From Bacillus tuaregi (GTDB taxonomy: Bacteria; Bacillota; Bacilli; Bacillales; Cytobacillaceae), in assembly GCF_900104575.1 (NCBI RefSeq), contig NZ_LT629731.1:1161051-1225050 (forward strand): a stretch of 64,000 nucleotides of DNA, read 5' to 3'. The notes under the pieces are model-generated. The model was not told the origin of the DNA. It saw nothing but the letters and a program-made list of their open reading frames with translations, and did not search any database. Each line of letters opens with the position of its first letter. Within the stretch, counting starts at the first letter, position 1. The translations under genes were made by a program, and so were the position numbers. This document shows, piece by piece, positions 26,276-36,491 of the stretch.

Positions 26276-28318
26276 ATGACAGCATATATCAATCAGGAGA
26301 ATGGGGTTTTTCCTTCTGTATGTTCTCTAGATTGTCCAGACCAATGTGGCTTACTCGTCCATAAAAAGGATGGGAAAATCGTGAAGGTCGAGGGCGACCC
26401 TAATCATCCGGTAACGAAAGGAAATATTTGTAATAAAGTGCGTAATATGACAGCGCGGATTTATGATGAAAAGCGTCTGCAATATCCGATGAAACGGACT
26501 GGTGCTAAAGGAGAAGGTGTGTTTGAACGAATCAGCTGGGAGGAGGCCATTGAAGAGATAACCTTCCGTTGGAAAAAACTGATTGAAAATGATGGTCCTG
26601 AAAGTATTCTACCTTATAGCTTTTATGGGAATATGGGAAATTTGACTGCAGAAGGAATGGACCGCCGTTTCTTCAATCGCTTGGGTGCAACACGCCTTGA
26701 TCGAACCATTTGTTCAACTGCAGGTGGTGTCGGCTACCAGTATACAATGGGCGGAAGCTATGGAATGGACCCCGAGGATACCGTTCATTCGAAATTAATT
26801 ATCTTCTGGGGCGTCAATGCGGTCAGTACGAATATGCATCAAATTGCTCTCGCACAGCAGGCTCGAAAGAAAAATGGAGCAAAGATTGTTGTAATTGATG
26901 TTCATAAAAATCAAACGGCTAAGTTTGCTGACTGGTTCATTCCTATTTTACCTGGGACAGATAGTGCTCTTGCTTTAGGGATGATGCATATTTTATTTAA
27001 AGAAAATTTGGTTGATATTTCATTTCTGAACCAATATTCAGTCGGTCATGAAGAGCTGAGAGAGCATGTTATTCAATATGATCCTGAATCAGTCTCGGTA
27101 ATAACAGGGGTACCTGTTGATGATATTTATAGATTAGCCCGTATGTACGGGGAAACGGCCCCTTCGTACATTCGAATTGGTAATGGCCCCCAGCACCATG
27201 ATAATGGTGGAATGTTTGTACGTACGATTTCCTGTCTTCCCGCGCTTACTGGACAATGGCTGATAAAGGGTGGTGGAGCGATTAAAGGGAATTCAGGCTA
27301 TTTAGAGCACAATGCTTATTATCTGCAGCGTCCCGATTTATTAAAGAATAAACAGACAAGACGAGTAAATATGAATCAAATTGGTGAAGCATTACTTTCT
27401 TTAGAACAGCCGATTAAATCACTTTTTATATACAGTAGTAACCCTGCTGTGGTAGCACCCGATGGGAACAAGGTCAGGAAAGGATTGCTGCGAGAGGATT
27501 TATTTGTCGTGGTCCACGATTTATTTTTTACGGAAACAGCCCAATATGCAGACCTTATTTTACCGGCGACTTCTTCCTATGAAAATACTGATTTCTATGC
27601 TTCTTATTGGCATCATTACATGCAAATTCAGCAGCCAGTAATCGAGCCATATGGGGAGTCCAAATCCAATGTAGAGGTCTTTAGGCTGCTTGCAAAATCC
27701 ATGGGCTTTAACGAATCTGCCTTTGATGAGTCAGAAGCAGAAATGATTGCCGGCGCGCTAGATAATCCGAGAAATCCTTACTTAGAGGGAATGACCTATG
27801 ATGCGTTATTGGAGAAGCAATATGTGAAGGCGAATATTGGGCAATTGCTTCCAGGCAGACTTAAAACGCCGAGCGGAAAAATAGAATTGTATTCGAAGAG
27901 AATGGAGAAGGACGGGTACCCGCCGCTTCCAACCTATATCCCGCTTAAAGAAGAGGGAAATTTACCATTCTCATTTATTCCAGCACCAAACCATAACTTC
28001 TTAAATTCTACTTTTTCTAATAATGATAAACATCGTAAGCTTGAAAAAGAGCCTGTGCTTCATATGAATGTGACAGATGCAAGGACCCGAGACATTCAAG
28101 ATGGAGACATGGTAAGGATTTGGAATCATCGTGGTGAATGTGAGCTAAAGGTGACTGTTGGCGAAAATGTACTCCCTGGTGTAGTCGTAACTCAAGGACT
28201 ATGGCAGCAACTAGAAGGGACAAAACAGTTGGTCAATACTCTAACCCCTGACCGAGTGTCAGATATGGGTGGAGGTGCTACATTCTTTTCAGGTCGTGTT
28301 AATGTAGGGAAAAAATAG
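26276..28318 (+). CDS. Molybdopterin oxidoreductase (DMSO reductase family), YyaE-like
   Basis: A 680-residue Mo-bisMGD enzyme with an N-terminal [4Fe-4S] site, CSLDCPDQC (C-x3-C-x3-C) and the fourth Cys in KGNICNKVR. Three further molybdopterin-binding regions follow, including the family-typical LIIFWGVNAVSTNMHQ and a C-terminal MDB domain (HMNVTDARTRDIQDGDMVRIWN). A possible Mo-ligand Cys is in RTICSTAGGVGYQ. No twin-arginine signal, so it is cytoplasmic. No electron-transfer subunit adjoins. B. subtilis YyaE is a similar enzyme of unknown substrate. GTGGTGAT before the ATG is the probable ribosome site. The structured repeat ends just upstream. Confidence 0.9.
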   Translation: MTAYINQENGVFPSVCSLDCPDQCGLLVHKKDGKIVKVEGDPNHPVTKGNICNKVRNMTARIYDEKRLQYPMKRTGAKGEGVFERISWEEAIEEITFRWKKLIENDGPESILPYSFYGNMGNLTAEGMDRRFFNRLGATRLDRTICSTAGGVGYQYTMGGSYGMDPEDTVHSKLIIFWGVNAVSTNMHQIALAQQARKKNGAKIVVIDVHKNQTAKFADWFIPILPGTDSALALGMMHILFKENLVDISFLNQYSVGHEELREHVIQYDPESVSVITGVPVDDIYRLARMYGETAPSYIRIGNGPQHHDNGGMFVRTISCLPALTGQWLIKGGGAIKGNSGYLEHNAYYLQRPDLLKNKQTRRVNMNQIGEALLSLEQPIKSLFIYSSNPAVVAPDGNKVRKGLLREDLFVVVHDLFFTETAQYADLILPATSSYENTDFYASYWHHYMQIQQPVIEPYGESKSNVEVFRLLAKSMGFNESAFDESEAEMIAGALDNPRNPYLEGMTYDALLEKQYVKANIGQLLPGRLKTPSGKIELYSKRMEKDGYPPLPTYIPLKEEGNLPFSFIPAPNHNFLNSTFSNNDKHRKLEKEPVLHMNVTDARTRDIQDGDMVRIWNHRGECELKVTVGENVLPGVVVTQGLWQQLEGTKQLVNTLTPDRVSDMGGGATFFSGRVNVGKK

Positions 28319-28324
28319 TGTTAA

Positions 28325-28360
28325 GAACGGACAGTGCTTAGGAACTGTTCGTTTTTTTGC
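28325..28360 (+). terminator. Terminator of the molybdoenzyme gene
   Basis: Stem AACGGACAGT / ACTGTTCGTT (with a G-T pair), 7-nt loop, then seven T. Confidence 0.85.
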
Positions 28361-28412
28361 TATAATCGATTGAGACAACGATAGAATGACATAATGGATG
28401 GAGGATGTATGG

Positions 28413-29387
28413 ATGATTAGATTTGGGATTATCGGAACAAATTGGATAACCGATTCATTTATTGAAGCAGCTATGGAGCTAGAGGATTTTTCCATATCTG
28501 CTATCTACTCCCGGACAGAGGAAAAGGCAGCGGAATTTGCGCAGAAATATGGAGTTGATCGTACTTTTACAGATCTTGAAGAAATGGCTAAGAGTAATGT
28601 GATTGACGCAGTGTACATTGCCAGTCCGAACTCCTTTCATGCCAAGCAGGCTATACAGTTCATGAAGCATAAAAAGCATGTCTTATGTGAAAAACCGCTA
28701 GCCTCGAACAGCGTAGAAGTAAAAGAGATGATTCAAATGGCAAAAGAAAATAATGTCCTTTTAATGGAGGCTTTAAAGACCACTTTAATGCCAAACTTTA
28801 AGGCGATTCAAGAAAATCTACATAAGGTTGGAGCTATTCGCCGTTTTGTAGCCAGCTACTGTCAATATAGCTCCCGTTATGATGCATATAAAGAGGGTAC
28901 CATATTGAATGCTTTTAATCCGGCCTATTCGAATGGGTCCATCATGGATATTGGTATTTATTGTATTTATCCTTTAGTGGTACTGTTTGGAAAACCAACC
29001 AGCATAAAAGCAAGCGGCTATATTCTTGAGTCAGGTGTTGATGGTGAGGGAAGTTTGCTTCTATCATACCCTGAAATGGAAGCGGTGCTAATGTTCTCCA
29101 AAATAACGGATTCTGCATTACCATCAGAAATTCAAGGTGAGGATGGAAGTATCGTTATGAAAAAACTGAATCCAATCGAAAATGTGGAAATCCACTACCG
29201 AAATGGTGAGATTGAGAACGTATCAAAGCCTCAGAAAAAGCATCCGATGTTTTATGAAGCAGAAGAATTTATTAATCTGATTCAAGCAGGTGAATACGAA
29301 TCAAAGGTTAATTCCTATGATCATTCATTCATTACAGCGGAAATCATCGAGGAAGCCAGAAAACAGATGGGGGTGAAATTCGGGTAG
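28413..29387 (+). CDS. Gfo/Idh/MocA-family NAD(P)-dependent oxidoreductase
   Basis: A 324-residue dehydrogenase with Rossmann start IRFGIIGTNWITDSF and the family's EKP motif in HVLCEKPLASNS, which positions substrate and cofactor. The C-terminal domain contains GSIMDIGIYCIYPL. Start at the ATG at 28413, 8 nt after GGAGG; an ATG at 28398 overlaps that site. Substrates of the family are sugars, polyols or their derivatives; the specific one is not visible. Stands alone. Confidence 0.88.
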   Translation: MIRFGIIGTNWITDSFIEAAMELEDFSISAIYSRTEEKAAEFAQKYGVDRTFTDLEEMAKSNVIDAVYIASPNSFHAKQAIQFMKHKKHVLCEKPLASNSVEVKEMIQMAKENNVLLMEALKTTLMPNFKAIQENLHKVGAIRRFVASYCQYSSRYDAYKEGTILNAFNPAYSNGSIMDIGIYCIYPLVVLFGKPTSIKASGYILESGVDGEGSLLLSYPEMEAVLMFSKITDSALPSEIQGEDGSIVMKKLNPIENVEIHYRNGEIENVSKPQKKHPMFYEAEEFINLIQAGEYESKVNSYDHSFITAEIIEEARKQMGVKFG

Positions 29388-29407
29388 GATATTAGTGGCA
29401 GGTAACC

Positions 29408-29449
29408 CCCAAGAAGGGCACTAACAGACAAGTTAGTTCCCTTCTTGGG
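29408..29449. terminator. Long hairpin between convergent oxidoreductase genes
   Basis: CCCAAGAAGGG / CCCTTCTTGGG with inner ACTAAC / GTTAGT. No real T run on either side, so termination is likely but not certain. Confidence 0.6.
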
Positions 29450-29458
29450 ATTTAGGGT

Positions 29459-30463
29459 TTATCTCTCGTCCACCACTTCTTTAAGAATTTCATAGGAGCG
29501 TTTTTGTTTTTCCTCATCAAAGATATATGAAATGGCCATAAGTTCATCGACAGCATACAGTTCTTGAAAGTTCATTAATTGTTTTCGAATCGTATCTTTA
29601 CTGCCCAATAAAATCGCACTTGTCATCGATTCTACCATTCCCTTTTCCATAGGAGTCCAATATTGATCCATATTTTCGACCGGAGGACTCAATGGCATCG
29701 ATGAGCTTTTGACCACATTTAAGAAGAATTGGTCTAATGATGTGGCTAAATATTTTGCTTCTTCATTTGTATCTGCTGCAATGACATTTAAACACACCAT
29801 CATATATGGTTTTTTGAGATATTCAGATGGCTGGAACTTTTCCCGATAAATGGAGATAGCTGCGGACATTTGCTGCGGTGCAAAATGGGAAGCAAACACA
29901 TAAGGCAGTCCTAATTTAGCAGCTAAATAGGCTGAATCGGTTGAAGAACCCAAAATATAAATCGGAACCTGTGTCCCGACGCCAGGATGGGCTTTAACAT
30001 AGCTCTGTTGCTCCTCAGGACCGAAATAGGTTAAAAGGGACTGAACGTCATCAGGAAATGTATAAACAGATTCGTGTCCGTTAGACCTTCTTAAAGCATT
30101 TGCTGTCATCATATCAGTACCAGGTGCACGACCAAGACCTAACTCTACCCGATTTGGATAGAGAGTCGCCATCGTGCCGAATTGTTCAGCAACAACTAGT
30201 GGAGCGTGATTTGGCAGCATGATTCCTCCAGACCCCACTGCAATATGGTCTGTATGCTCAAGAGTATGTTTTATTAAAAGGGCGGTTGCCGAGCTTACGA
30301 GAGTTGGTGCATTATGGTGTTCAGCAATCCAATATCTTGTATAGCCCATTTCCTCAACAGCACGGGCAAGATCAACCATGGAATCAATGGCTTGTTTAGC
30401 ATTTTGTCCCTTTCGTATCGGAACAAGGTTTAACACCGAAACTGGAATATTTATATGGGTCAT
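29459..30463 (-). CDS. Luciferase-like (LLM class) flavin-dependent oxidoreductase
   Basis: A 334-residue TIM-barrel monooxygenase-like protein. The family markers are [51 protein letters not shown] and [13 protein letters not shown]. It is a homologue of the B. subtilis YtmO/YceB-type group-I LLM proteins, which act with reduced FMN; substrate unknown. AAAGGATG stands upstream of the ATG. No flavin reductase gene adjoins. Confidence 0.88.
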   Translation of the reverse strand: MTHINIPVSVLNLVPIRKGQNAKQAIDSMVDLARAVEEMGYTRYWIAEHHNAPTLVSSATALLIKHTLEHTDHIAVGSGGIMLPNHAPLVVAEQFGTMATLYPNRVELGLGRAPGTDMMTANALRRSNGHESVYTFPDDVQSLLTYFGPEEQQSYVKAHPGVGTQVPIYILGSSTDSAYLAAKLGLPYVFASHFAPQQMSAAISIYREKFQPSEYLKKPYMMVCLNVIAADTNEEAKYLATSLDQFFLNVVKSSSMPLSPPVENMDQYWTPMEKGMVESMTSAILLGSKDTIRKQLMNFQELYAVDELMAISYIFDEEKQKRSYEILKEVVDER

Positions 30464-30641
30464 GGATAGACATCCTTTCTTAGTGTTTATTTTCTAATGT
30501 ATATAGTAACAATAAGTAAAGTCCTAACAAACTTATATGCTTTATTATCTTTAGTTATATAATATATATTTCTCCTTTTAGAAGGAGTTATAGGGCATAT
30601 TTACAGAATTTAATAATATTATCGAAGTAAAATAAATACAG

Positions 30642-30670
30642 TTGTCACAAGAAAAATATTATGCTACTAT
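30642..30670 (+). promoter_or_regulatory. SigA promoter of the rbs operon
   Basis: TTGTCA (30642-30647), 17-nt spacer, TACTAT (30665-30670). Confidence 0.8.
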
Positions 30671-30673
30671 ATG

Positions 30674-30687
30674 TGTAACCGGTTACA
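30674..30687. promoter_or_regulatory. RbsR operator
   Basis: Perfect 14-bp palindrome TGTAACCGGTTACA with the central CG of LacI-family operators, 4 nt behind the -10 element and 17 nt before the rbsR ATG. Implies autorepression and ribose induction. Confidence 0.85.
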
Positions 30688-30703
30688 TGAATGAGGTGAA
30701 TCG

Positions 30704-31690
30704 ATGGCTACAATACGAGATGTCGCAAAAAAAGCAGGTGTATCTGTGGCGACCGTTTCAAGAGTATTAAATAACAAAGGGTATACACATGAAGATACAA
30801 GAAAACTAGTTAATGAGGCGATTAAAGAATTAAATTATAAACCGAATGAAGTAGCTCGATCACTTTTCAAGAAAAAATCTAGGCTAATAGGCTTATTGCT
30901 TCCAGATATTCGAAATCCCTTCTTTCCTGAGCTAGCACGTGGAGTAGAGGATGAAATGCAAGAGCAAGGACTTCATTTAATTATTGGGAATGCCGATGAA
31001 AAAACGGAAAAAGAAATAGATTATCTTCAAACCTTTAAACAAAATAATGTGATAGGAATTATTACAGCAACAAATCAGGCTGAAACAAGCTATTATGATA
31101 ACCTATCGATTCCTGTTGTTTTTCTTGATCGTACGACGATCAGTCATCCATCTGTGTATGCTGATGGATTGGAAGGTGGCAGAATTGCAGCACATGAAAT
31201 CATCAGGAGAGGCAGTAAACGAATTGCTTTACTAAGGGGACCTGTTGAATTCCAAACGGCACAGGATCGATTTAAAGGGGCAGTCGATGAGCTGTGTAAG
31301 GCGAATGTTGATTTTCAAGTGATCACTTCATCGTTTAGTTTTCATGATGCTGAAGTTATGGCTAAAGCATTATTTGAGAAATATCCTGAAATAGATGGAG
31401 TCATTGCTAGTAACGACCTTAGTGCCGCAGCCATTCTGCATGAGGCACTTCGAATCGGAAGGTCTATTCCGGATGACTTACAAATTATTGGGTATGATGA
31501 TATTCCGCTCAGTAAGCTGCTATATCCACCACTATCTACTATTAGACAGCCAGCCTATGATATGGGTAGAGAAGCAGCTAGGTTATTACTGAAACTAATG
31601 AATAAAAAACCGATAGTAGAAAATAATATTCAAATGCCGGTATCTTTTATCGAAAGGCAAACGACGAGAAAGGTTGATAAAAATGGTTAA
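30704..31690 (+). CDS. rbsR: Ribose operon repressor
   Basis: A 328-residue LacI-family regulator: N-terminal helix-turn-helix ATIRDVAKKAGVSVATVSRVLN, hinge with the minor-groove-inserting residues KPNEVARSLF, then a periplasmic-binding-protein-like sensor domain (IGLLLPDIRNPFFPELARGVE; DGVIASNDLSAAAIL). Start ATG with GAGGTGAATCG upstream. It heads the rbsRKDACB operon and overlaps rbsK by 8 bp, so it regulates its own transcription unit through the palindrome upstream. Confidence 0.93.
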   Translation: MATIRDVAKKAGVSVATVSRVLNNKGYTHEDTRKLVNEAIKELNYKPNEVARSLFKKKSRLIGLLLPDIRNPFFPELARGVEDEMQEQGLHLIIGNADEKTEKEIDYLQTFKQNNVIGIITATNQAETSYYDNLSIPVVFLDRTTISHPSVYADGLEGGRIAAHEIIRRGSKRIALLRGPVEFQTAQDRFKGAVDELCKANVDFQVITSSFSFHDAEVMAKALFEKYPEIDGVIASNDLSAAAILHEALRIGRSIPDDLQIIGYDDIPLSKLLYPPLSTIRQPAYDMGREAARLLLKLMNKKPIVENNIQMPVSFIERQTTRKVDKNG

Positions 31691-32561
31691 AATAACAGTT
31701 ATAGGAAGCTCTTCTATGGATTTAGTTGTTTCCGCTTCCAAACGACCAAATAAAGGCGAAACAATTCTTGGAGAAAGCTTTAAAACAGTCCCTGGTGGAA
31801 AAGGGGCTAACCAGGCTGTGGCAGCAGCCAGGCTAGGCGCTGAAGTCTATATGGTAGGTTGCGTAGGTGGAGATGGATTTGGGGAAGAAATAGTAAATAA
31901 TTTCCAGAAAAATAGAGTAGTTACAACCTATGTGGAACCGGTTACACATTCAGAAACAGGTACGGCACATATTACACTTGCAGATGGGGATAACAGCATA
32001 ATTGTGGTAAAGGGTGCTAATAACTTTGTAACACCAGATTTTGTTCAAAAAGCGCTAGATGTAATTGGAGAATCAGATATTGTATTGATTCAGCACGAAA
32101 TACCAGAAGAAACGGTAGATTATGTTGCAGACATTTGCTTTCAAAAAGCAGTGCCGTTATTACTGAATCCAGCACCAGCTAGGCCGATCAGTCAAAAAGT
32201 CATTGAAAGAGCAGCGTATATCACCCCTAATGAACTGGAAGCTTCTGTTCTTTTTCAAAACAAAGACATACATGAAGCGTTGAAAGAGTATCCAAATAAA
32301 CTATTGGTTACAGAGGGTAAAAACGGAGTCCGTTATCACAATGGTGAAAAAGAGGTGCTTGTCCCGGCATATCCGGTTGAAGCTGTTGATACAACAGGTG
32401 CAGGTGATACCTTTAATGCAGCCTTTGCCGTTGCTGTAGCTGAGGGGAAAAGCATTGAAGACAGTATTCGTTTTGCCAATCGAGCGGCATCTTTATCTGT
32501 AACTAAATTTGGTGCTCAGGGCGGAATGCCGACAAGAGCAGAAGTAGAGGGGAGTCTATAA
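31683..32561 (+). CDS. rbsK: Ribokinase
   Basis: A 292-residue PfkB-family kinase that phosphorylates ribose to ribose-5-phosphate. N-terminal GGKGANQAVAAARLGAEVYMVG and C-terminal DTTGAGDTFNAAFAVAV (catalytic Asp in GAGD) are intact. Start at the ATG at 31683, with GAGAAAGG upstream; a TTG at 31674 is an unlikely start. Contains a 13/14 match to the RbsR operator at 31933-31946. Confidence 0.94.
   Translation: MVKITVIGSSSMDLVVSASKRPNKGETILGESFKTVPGGKGANQAVAAARLGAEVYMVGCVGGDGFGEEIVNNFQKNRVVTTYVEPVTHSETGTAHITLADGDNSIIVVKGANNFVTPDFVQKALDVIGESDIVLIQHEIPEETVDYVADICFQKAVPLLLNPAPARPISQKVIERAAYITPNELEASVLFQNKDIHEALKEYPNKLLVTEGKNGVRYHNGEKEVLVPAYPVEAVDTTGAGDTFNAAFAVAVAEGKSIEDSIRFANRAASLSVTKFGAQGGMPTRAEVEGSL
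31933..31946. promoter_or_regulatory. Intragenic near-copy of the RbsR operator
   Basis: TGGAACCGGTTACA within rbsK differs from the upstream operator at one base. It could be an auxiliary operator about 1.26 kb downstream, or a coincidence of the coding sequence. Confidence 0.4.
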
Positions 32562-32957
32562 ATGAAACGCTGCGGGATGTTAAATAGTGAGATTTCAAAG
32601 GTTTTAGCTGATCTAGGTCATACAGACTTAATCGTGATTGCGGATGCCGGTCTGCCTGTTCCAGAGGGGGTCAAAAAAATTGATCTGGCCGTTATAAAAG
32701 GTATGCCCTCATTTATTGATGTAGTCAATGCGGTCGAAGAGGACATGGTCATAGAAAAAGTAGTCATTGCCTCTGAAATAAAAGAAGCAAATCCTGAGCA
32801 TGCACACTATATTAATGAGAAATTTGTTGATAAAACAATAGAACATGTGACGCATGAGGAATTTAAGCGATTAACAAAAGACGCGAAGGCTGTGATTCGC
32901 ACAGGTGAAATCACACCATATGCTAATTGTATCTTACAATCTGGAGTATTTTTCTAA
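32562..32957 (+). CDS. rbsD: D-ribose pyranase
   Basis: A 131-residue enzyme that converts beta-pyranose to beta-furanose ribose so that ribokinase can act. N-terminal [25 protein letters not shown] holds the catalytic His; the end [16 protein letters not shown] is typical. It begins on the base after the rbsK stop codon. Confidence 0.95.
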   Translation: MKRCGMLNSEISKVLADLGHTDLIVIADAGLPVPEGVKKIDLAVIKGMPSFIDVVNAVEEDMVIEKVVIASEIKEANPEHAHYINEKFVDKTIEHVTHEEFKRLTKDAKAVIRTGEITPYANCILQSGVFF

Positions 32958-32974
32958 TAAACGAGGTGAGAAAC

Positions 32975-34456
32975 ATGCGAGTTACAATGGAAAACATCTA
33001 TAAAGCATTTGGCAGTAATCAGGTGCTAACAGGTGTTGATTTTGAATTGCTAGATGGAGAAGTACATGCCCTTATGGGAGAAAACGGCGCCGGGAAATCT
33101 ACGATGATGAATGTGCTTACTGGATTGCATGCCCGTGATAAAGGGAAGATCACCATTGATGGGATGGAAACGTATTTTAAAAACCCGAAAGAAGCAGAGC
33201 AAAGAGGAATTACCTTTATTCATCAGGAATTGAATATCTGGCCTGATATGACTGTTCTGGAAAATTTGTTCATTGGAAAAGAACTAAAGAATTCATTTGG
33301 AATTCTGAAAATAAATGAAATGAAAGCGTTGGCAAAAAAACAATTTGATAAATTAGCTGTATCGATCCCGTTGGATAAAGAGGCTGGAAGATGTTCTGTT
33401 GGAGAGCAACAAATGATTGAAATTGCGAAGGCGCTTATGACAGAAGCGAAGGTCATCATTATGGATGAACCAACGGCTGCCTTGACAGAAAGGGAGATTA
33501 GCAAGCTATTTGATGTGATTTCTTCACTGAAAAAAGAGGGCGTATCCATTGTTTATATTTCCCATCGGATGGAAGAGATTTTTGCTATTTGTGACCGAAT
33601 TACCGTCATGCGAGATGGAAAAACGGTTGACACAAAGCCGATTCCAGAAACAAATTTTGATGAAGTGGTTAGGAAAATGGTCGGACGGGAATTAACGGAC
33701 CGATTTCCGCAACGGGACCCTCATCCAGGTGAAACAGTTCTGGAGGTAAAGGGCTTAAATAAAAAAGGCCATTTTGAGAATGTGAATTTTTCTGTTCGTG
33801 AGGGTGAAATTGTTGGTGTTTCAGGTTTGATGGGTGCCGGAAGAACAGAAATTATGCGGGCAATCTTTGGACTTGATTCAATTGATGAGGGTGAAATCTG
33901 GTTAAAAGGTGAGAAGGTCAACATAAAATCACCAGAGCAAGCAGTTAAGCTTGGGATTGGATTCATAACGGAGGACCGTAAGGATGAAGGATTAATTCTA
34001 GATTTTTCTATTAGAGATAATGTTGTACTTCCGACGCTTTCCAGCTTTGCCCCTAGAGGAATTATTAACGATAAAAGTGAAACAGACTTTGTTAATTTGC
34101 TTATCAAACGTTTAACAGTCAAAACAGAATCATCTGAAATTTCTGTTGGGAAGCTATCAGGAGGAAATCAGCAAAAGGTAGTTATTGCCAAATGGGTTGG
34201 GATAGGTCCTAAATTATTGATCCTAGATGAACCAACACGAGGCGTGGACGTTGGAGCCAAGCGCGAAATCTATCAGCTCATGAATGAATTAACAGACCGA
34301 GGTGTAGCCATTGTTATGGTATCTTCCGAATTACCAGAAGTGCTAGGCATGAGTGATCGAATCCTCGTTGTGCATGAAGGTAAAATTACTGGAGAACTAT
34401 TAAAAGCAGAAGCGACACAAGAAAAGATAATGACATTTGCAACAGGAGGTCAGTAA
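32975..34456 (+). CDS. rbsA: Ribose ABC importer ATPase
   Basis: A 493-residue protein with two fused ABC domains: first Walker [11 protein letters not shown] and signature [14 protein letters not shown], second with the degenerate GLMGAGRTE loop and [14 protein letters not shown], as usual in sugar CUT2 importers. Start at the ATG at 32975 with GAGGTGAG 5 nt upstream. Confidence 0.95.
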   Translation: MRVTMENIYKAFGSNQVLTGVDFELLDGEVHALMGENGAGKSTMMNVLTGLHARDKGKITIDGMETYFKNPKEAEQRGITFIHQELNIWPDMTVLENLFIGKELKNSFGILKINEMKALAKKQFDKLAVSIPLDKEAGRCSVGEQQMIEIAKALMTEAKVIIMDEPTAALTEREISKLFDVISSLKKEGVSIVYISHRMEEIFAICDRITVMRDGKTVDTKPIPETNFDEVVRKMVGRELTDRFPQRDPHPGETVLEVKGLNKKGHFENVNFSVREGEIVGVSGLMGAGRTEIMRAIFGLDSIDEGEIWLKGEKVNIKSPEQAVKLGIGFITEDRKDEGLILDFSIRDNVVLPTLSSFAPRGIINDKSETDFVNLLIKRLTVKTESSEISVGKLSGGNQQKVVIAKWVGIGPKLLILDEPTRGVDVGAKREIYQLMNELTDRGVAIVMVSSELPEVLGMSDRILVVHEGKITGELLKAEATQEKIMTFATGGQ

Positions 34457-34457
34457 G

Positions 34458-35423
34458 ATGAAAACCATCGATGCAGGTAAAAAGCCTAGAAAGACAACTA
34501 TGATGAATTCTATCACGCAAAAATTAGGACCATTACTAGGATTAATTGTATTAGTAGTTATTGTATCCATATTAAATCCAAGCTTTCTTGAACCTTTAAA
34601 TATATTAAACCTATTAAGACAGGTCGCGATAAATGCACTCATTGCCTTTGGTATGACGTTTGTTATTTTAACAGGGGGCATTGACTTATCGGTCGGGGCG
34701 ATCCTTGCTTTATCCAGTGCCTTGACAGCAGGAATGATTGTATCTGGATTAGATCCAATGCTCGCTATCATTATTGGCTGTATTCTTGGTGGAGTAATGG
34801 GTATGGTGAACGGGTTATTTATTACAAAAGGAAAAATGGCACCATTTATTGCAACACTAGCAACCATGACAATCTTTAGAGGCCTTACTTTAGTCTATAC
34901 TGGAGGAAACCCAATTACAGGTCTTGGTGATAATTATTTATTTCAGCTATTTGGCCGTGGATATTTCTTAGGAATACCTGTACCAGCTATTACCATGATT
35001 CTTACTTTTGTACTTTTATTCATTATTCTGCATAAAACACCTTTTGGAAGAAAAACATACGCAATTGGCGGAAATGAAAAAGCTGCTCTTATTTCAGGTA
35101 TAAAAGTACCAAATGTAAAGATTATGATTTACAGTCTTTCCGGTATGCTTGCTGCTTTAGCAGGTGCGATTTTAACTTCTCGATTGAATTCTGCTCAGCC
35201 TACTGCAGGTACTTCGTATGAGCTGGACGCAATCGCAGCAGTTGTATTAGGTGGGACAAGCTTATCGGGTGGTAAAGGAAGGATCTTTGGAACCTTAATT
35301 GGTGCATTAATAATCGGAACCTTAAACAATGGCTTGAATCTACTTGGAGTATCTTCATTCTATCAAATGGTGGTTAAGGGTATCGTTATATTAATTGCGG
35401 TATTACTTGACCGTAAAAAGTAG
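34458..35423 (+). CDS. rbsC: Ribose ABC importer permease
   Basis: A 321-residue CUT2-type permease with about eight to ten TM helices; GGIDLSVGAILALSSALTAG and ELDAIAAVVLGGTSLSGGKG are family landmarks. Start at the ATG at 34458, 8 nt after AGGAGG that lies in the end of rbsA, one base past the rbsA stop. Confidence 0.95.
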   Translation: MKTIDAGKKPRKTTMMNSITQKLGPLLGLIVLVVIVSILNPSFLEPLNILNLLRQVAINALIAFGMTFVILTGGIDLSVGAILALSSALTAGMIVSGLDPMLAIIIGCILGGVMGMVNGLFITKGKMAPFIATLATMTIFRGLTLVYTGGNPITGLGDNYLFQLFGRGYFLGIPVPAITMILTFVLLFIILHKTPFGRKTYAIGGNEKAALISGIKVPNVKIMIYSLSGMLAALAGAILTSRLNSAQPTAGTSYELDAIAAVVLGGTSLSGGKGRIFGTLIGALIIGTLNNGLNLLGVSSFYQMVVKGIVILIAVLLDRKK

Positions 35424-35437
35424 TATAAGGAGAGATT

Positions 35438-36364
35438 ATGATGAAAAAATTAATAGCTTTATGTCTAGCACTAACGCTTTTGTTCCTAAGTGCTTGTTCA
35501 ATGGAACCTCCAGGGTGGGCAAAACCTGATAAAAAGGAAAAGATTGAAGATATTAAAATAGGTTTATCTGTTTCGACATTAAATAACCCATTCTTTGTTT
35601 CACTAAAGGATGGTGTAGTTAAAGAAGTGGAAGCATTAGGGATGGAAGTCATTATCGTAGATGCTCAAAATGATTCAGCAAAGCAAGTCAATGATGTAGA
35701 GGATTTAATCCAACAGGGTGTAGATGCTTTGCTTATTAATCCAACTGACTCTGCTGCTATTTCCACTGCAGTTCAATCTGCTAATACAATCGGTATACCG
35801 GTTGTTACGCTTGACCGATCAGCAGATAAAGGAAAGGTAGAAGCATTGGTCGCTTCAGATAATATTAAAGGTGGAGAAATGGCTGCCAATTATATTATTG
35901 AGCAGCTTGGGGAAAATGCGCTTGTTGCTGAATTAGAAGGAGTGCCGGGGGCATCAGCTACAAGAGAAAGAGGCCAAGGTTTCCATAATATAGCAGATCA
36001 AAAATTGAATGTAACAGCGAAGCAAGCGGCTGATTTTGATCGTACAAAGGGATTAACAGTCATGGAGAACCTTCTGCAGGCCAACCCTGATATAAAAGCT
36101 GTATTTGCTCATAATGATGAAATGGCATTGGGAGCGATTGAGGCAATTAACAGCTCAGGTAAAGATGTTATGGTCATTGGCTTTGATGGAAATGACGATG
36201 CTCTAAATGCAATTAATGCAGGAAATATGGAAGCGACAGTTGCTCAACAGCCGGAATTAATTGGTAAGCTAGCTGTTGATGCCGCTAGAGATGTCTTACA
36301 AGGGAAAAAAGTGGAAGAAATCATAGCAGCTCCACTAAAACTAGTAACGAAAGATAACAAATAA
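35438..36364 (+). CDS. rbsB: Ribose-binding lipoprotein
   Basis: A 308-residue type 2 periplasmic-binding-fold protein anchored as a lipoprotein (LALTLLFLSACSMEP, Cys ~20). Ligand-binding pattern GLSVSTLNNPFFVSLKDG and VDALLINPTDSAAI ... VVTLDRSADKG match RbsB. Last gene of the operon, before a terminator. Confidence 0.94.
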   Translation: MMKKLIALCLALTLLFLSACSMEPPGWAKPDKKEKIEDIKIGLSVSTLNNPFFVSLKDGVVKEVEALGMEVIIVDAQNDSAKQVNDVEDLIQQGVDALLINPTDSAAISTAVQSANTIGIPVVTLDRSADKGKVEALVASDNIKGGEMAANYIIEQLGENALVAELEGVPGASATRERGQGFHNIADQKLNVTAKQAADFDRTKGLTVMENLLQANPDIKAVFAHNDEMALGAIEAINSSGKDVMVIGFDGNDDALNAINAGNMEATVAQQPELIGKLAVDAARDVLQGKKVEEIIAAPLKLVTKDNK

Positions 36365-36375
36365 GAATAAACGAA

Positions 36376-36419
36376 AAGGTCTGTGCTCTGGTAGAATTAT
36401 CATTGTCAGACCTTTTTGC
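36376..36419 (+). terminator. Terminator of the rbs operon
   Basis: AAAAGGTCTG / CAGACCTTTTT with a long loop that may pair internally, followed by TGCTTTTT. Confidence 0.75.
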
Positions 36420-36491
36420 TTTTTATGCAAAATGAATCTGAGTCTGTAGAAATAGATACTGATACTATTATATAGAAAGAAGGAATGATGG

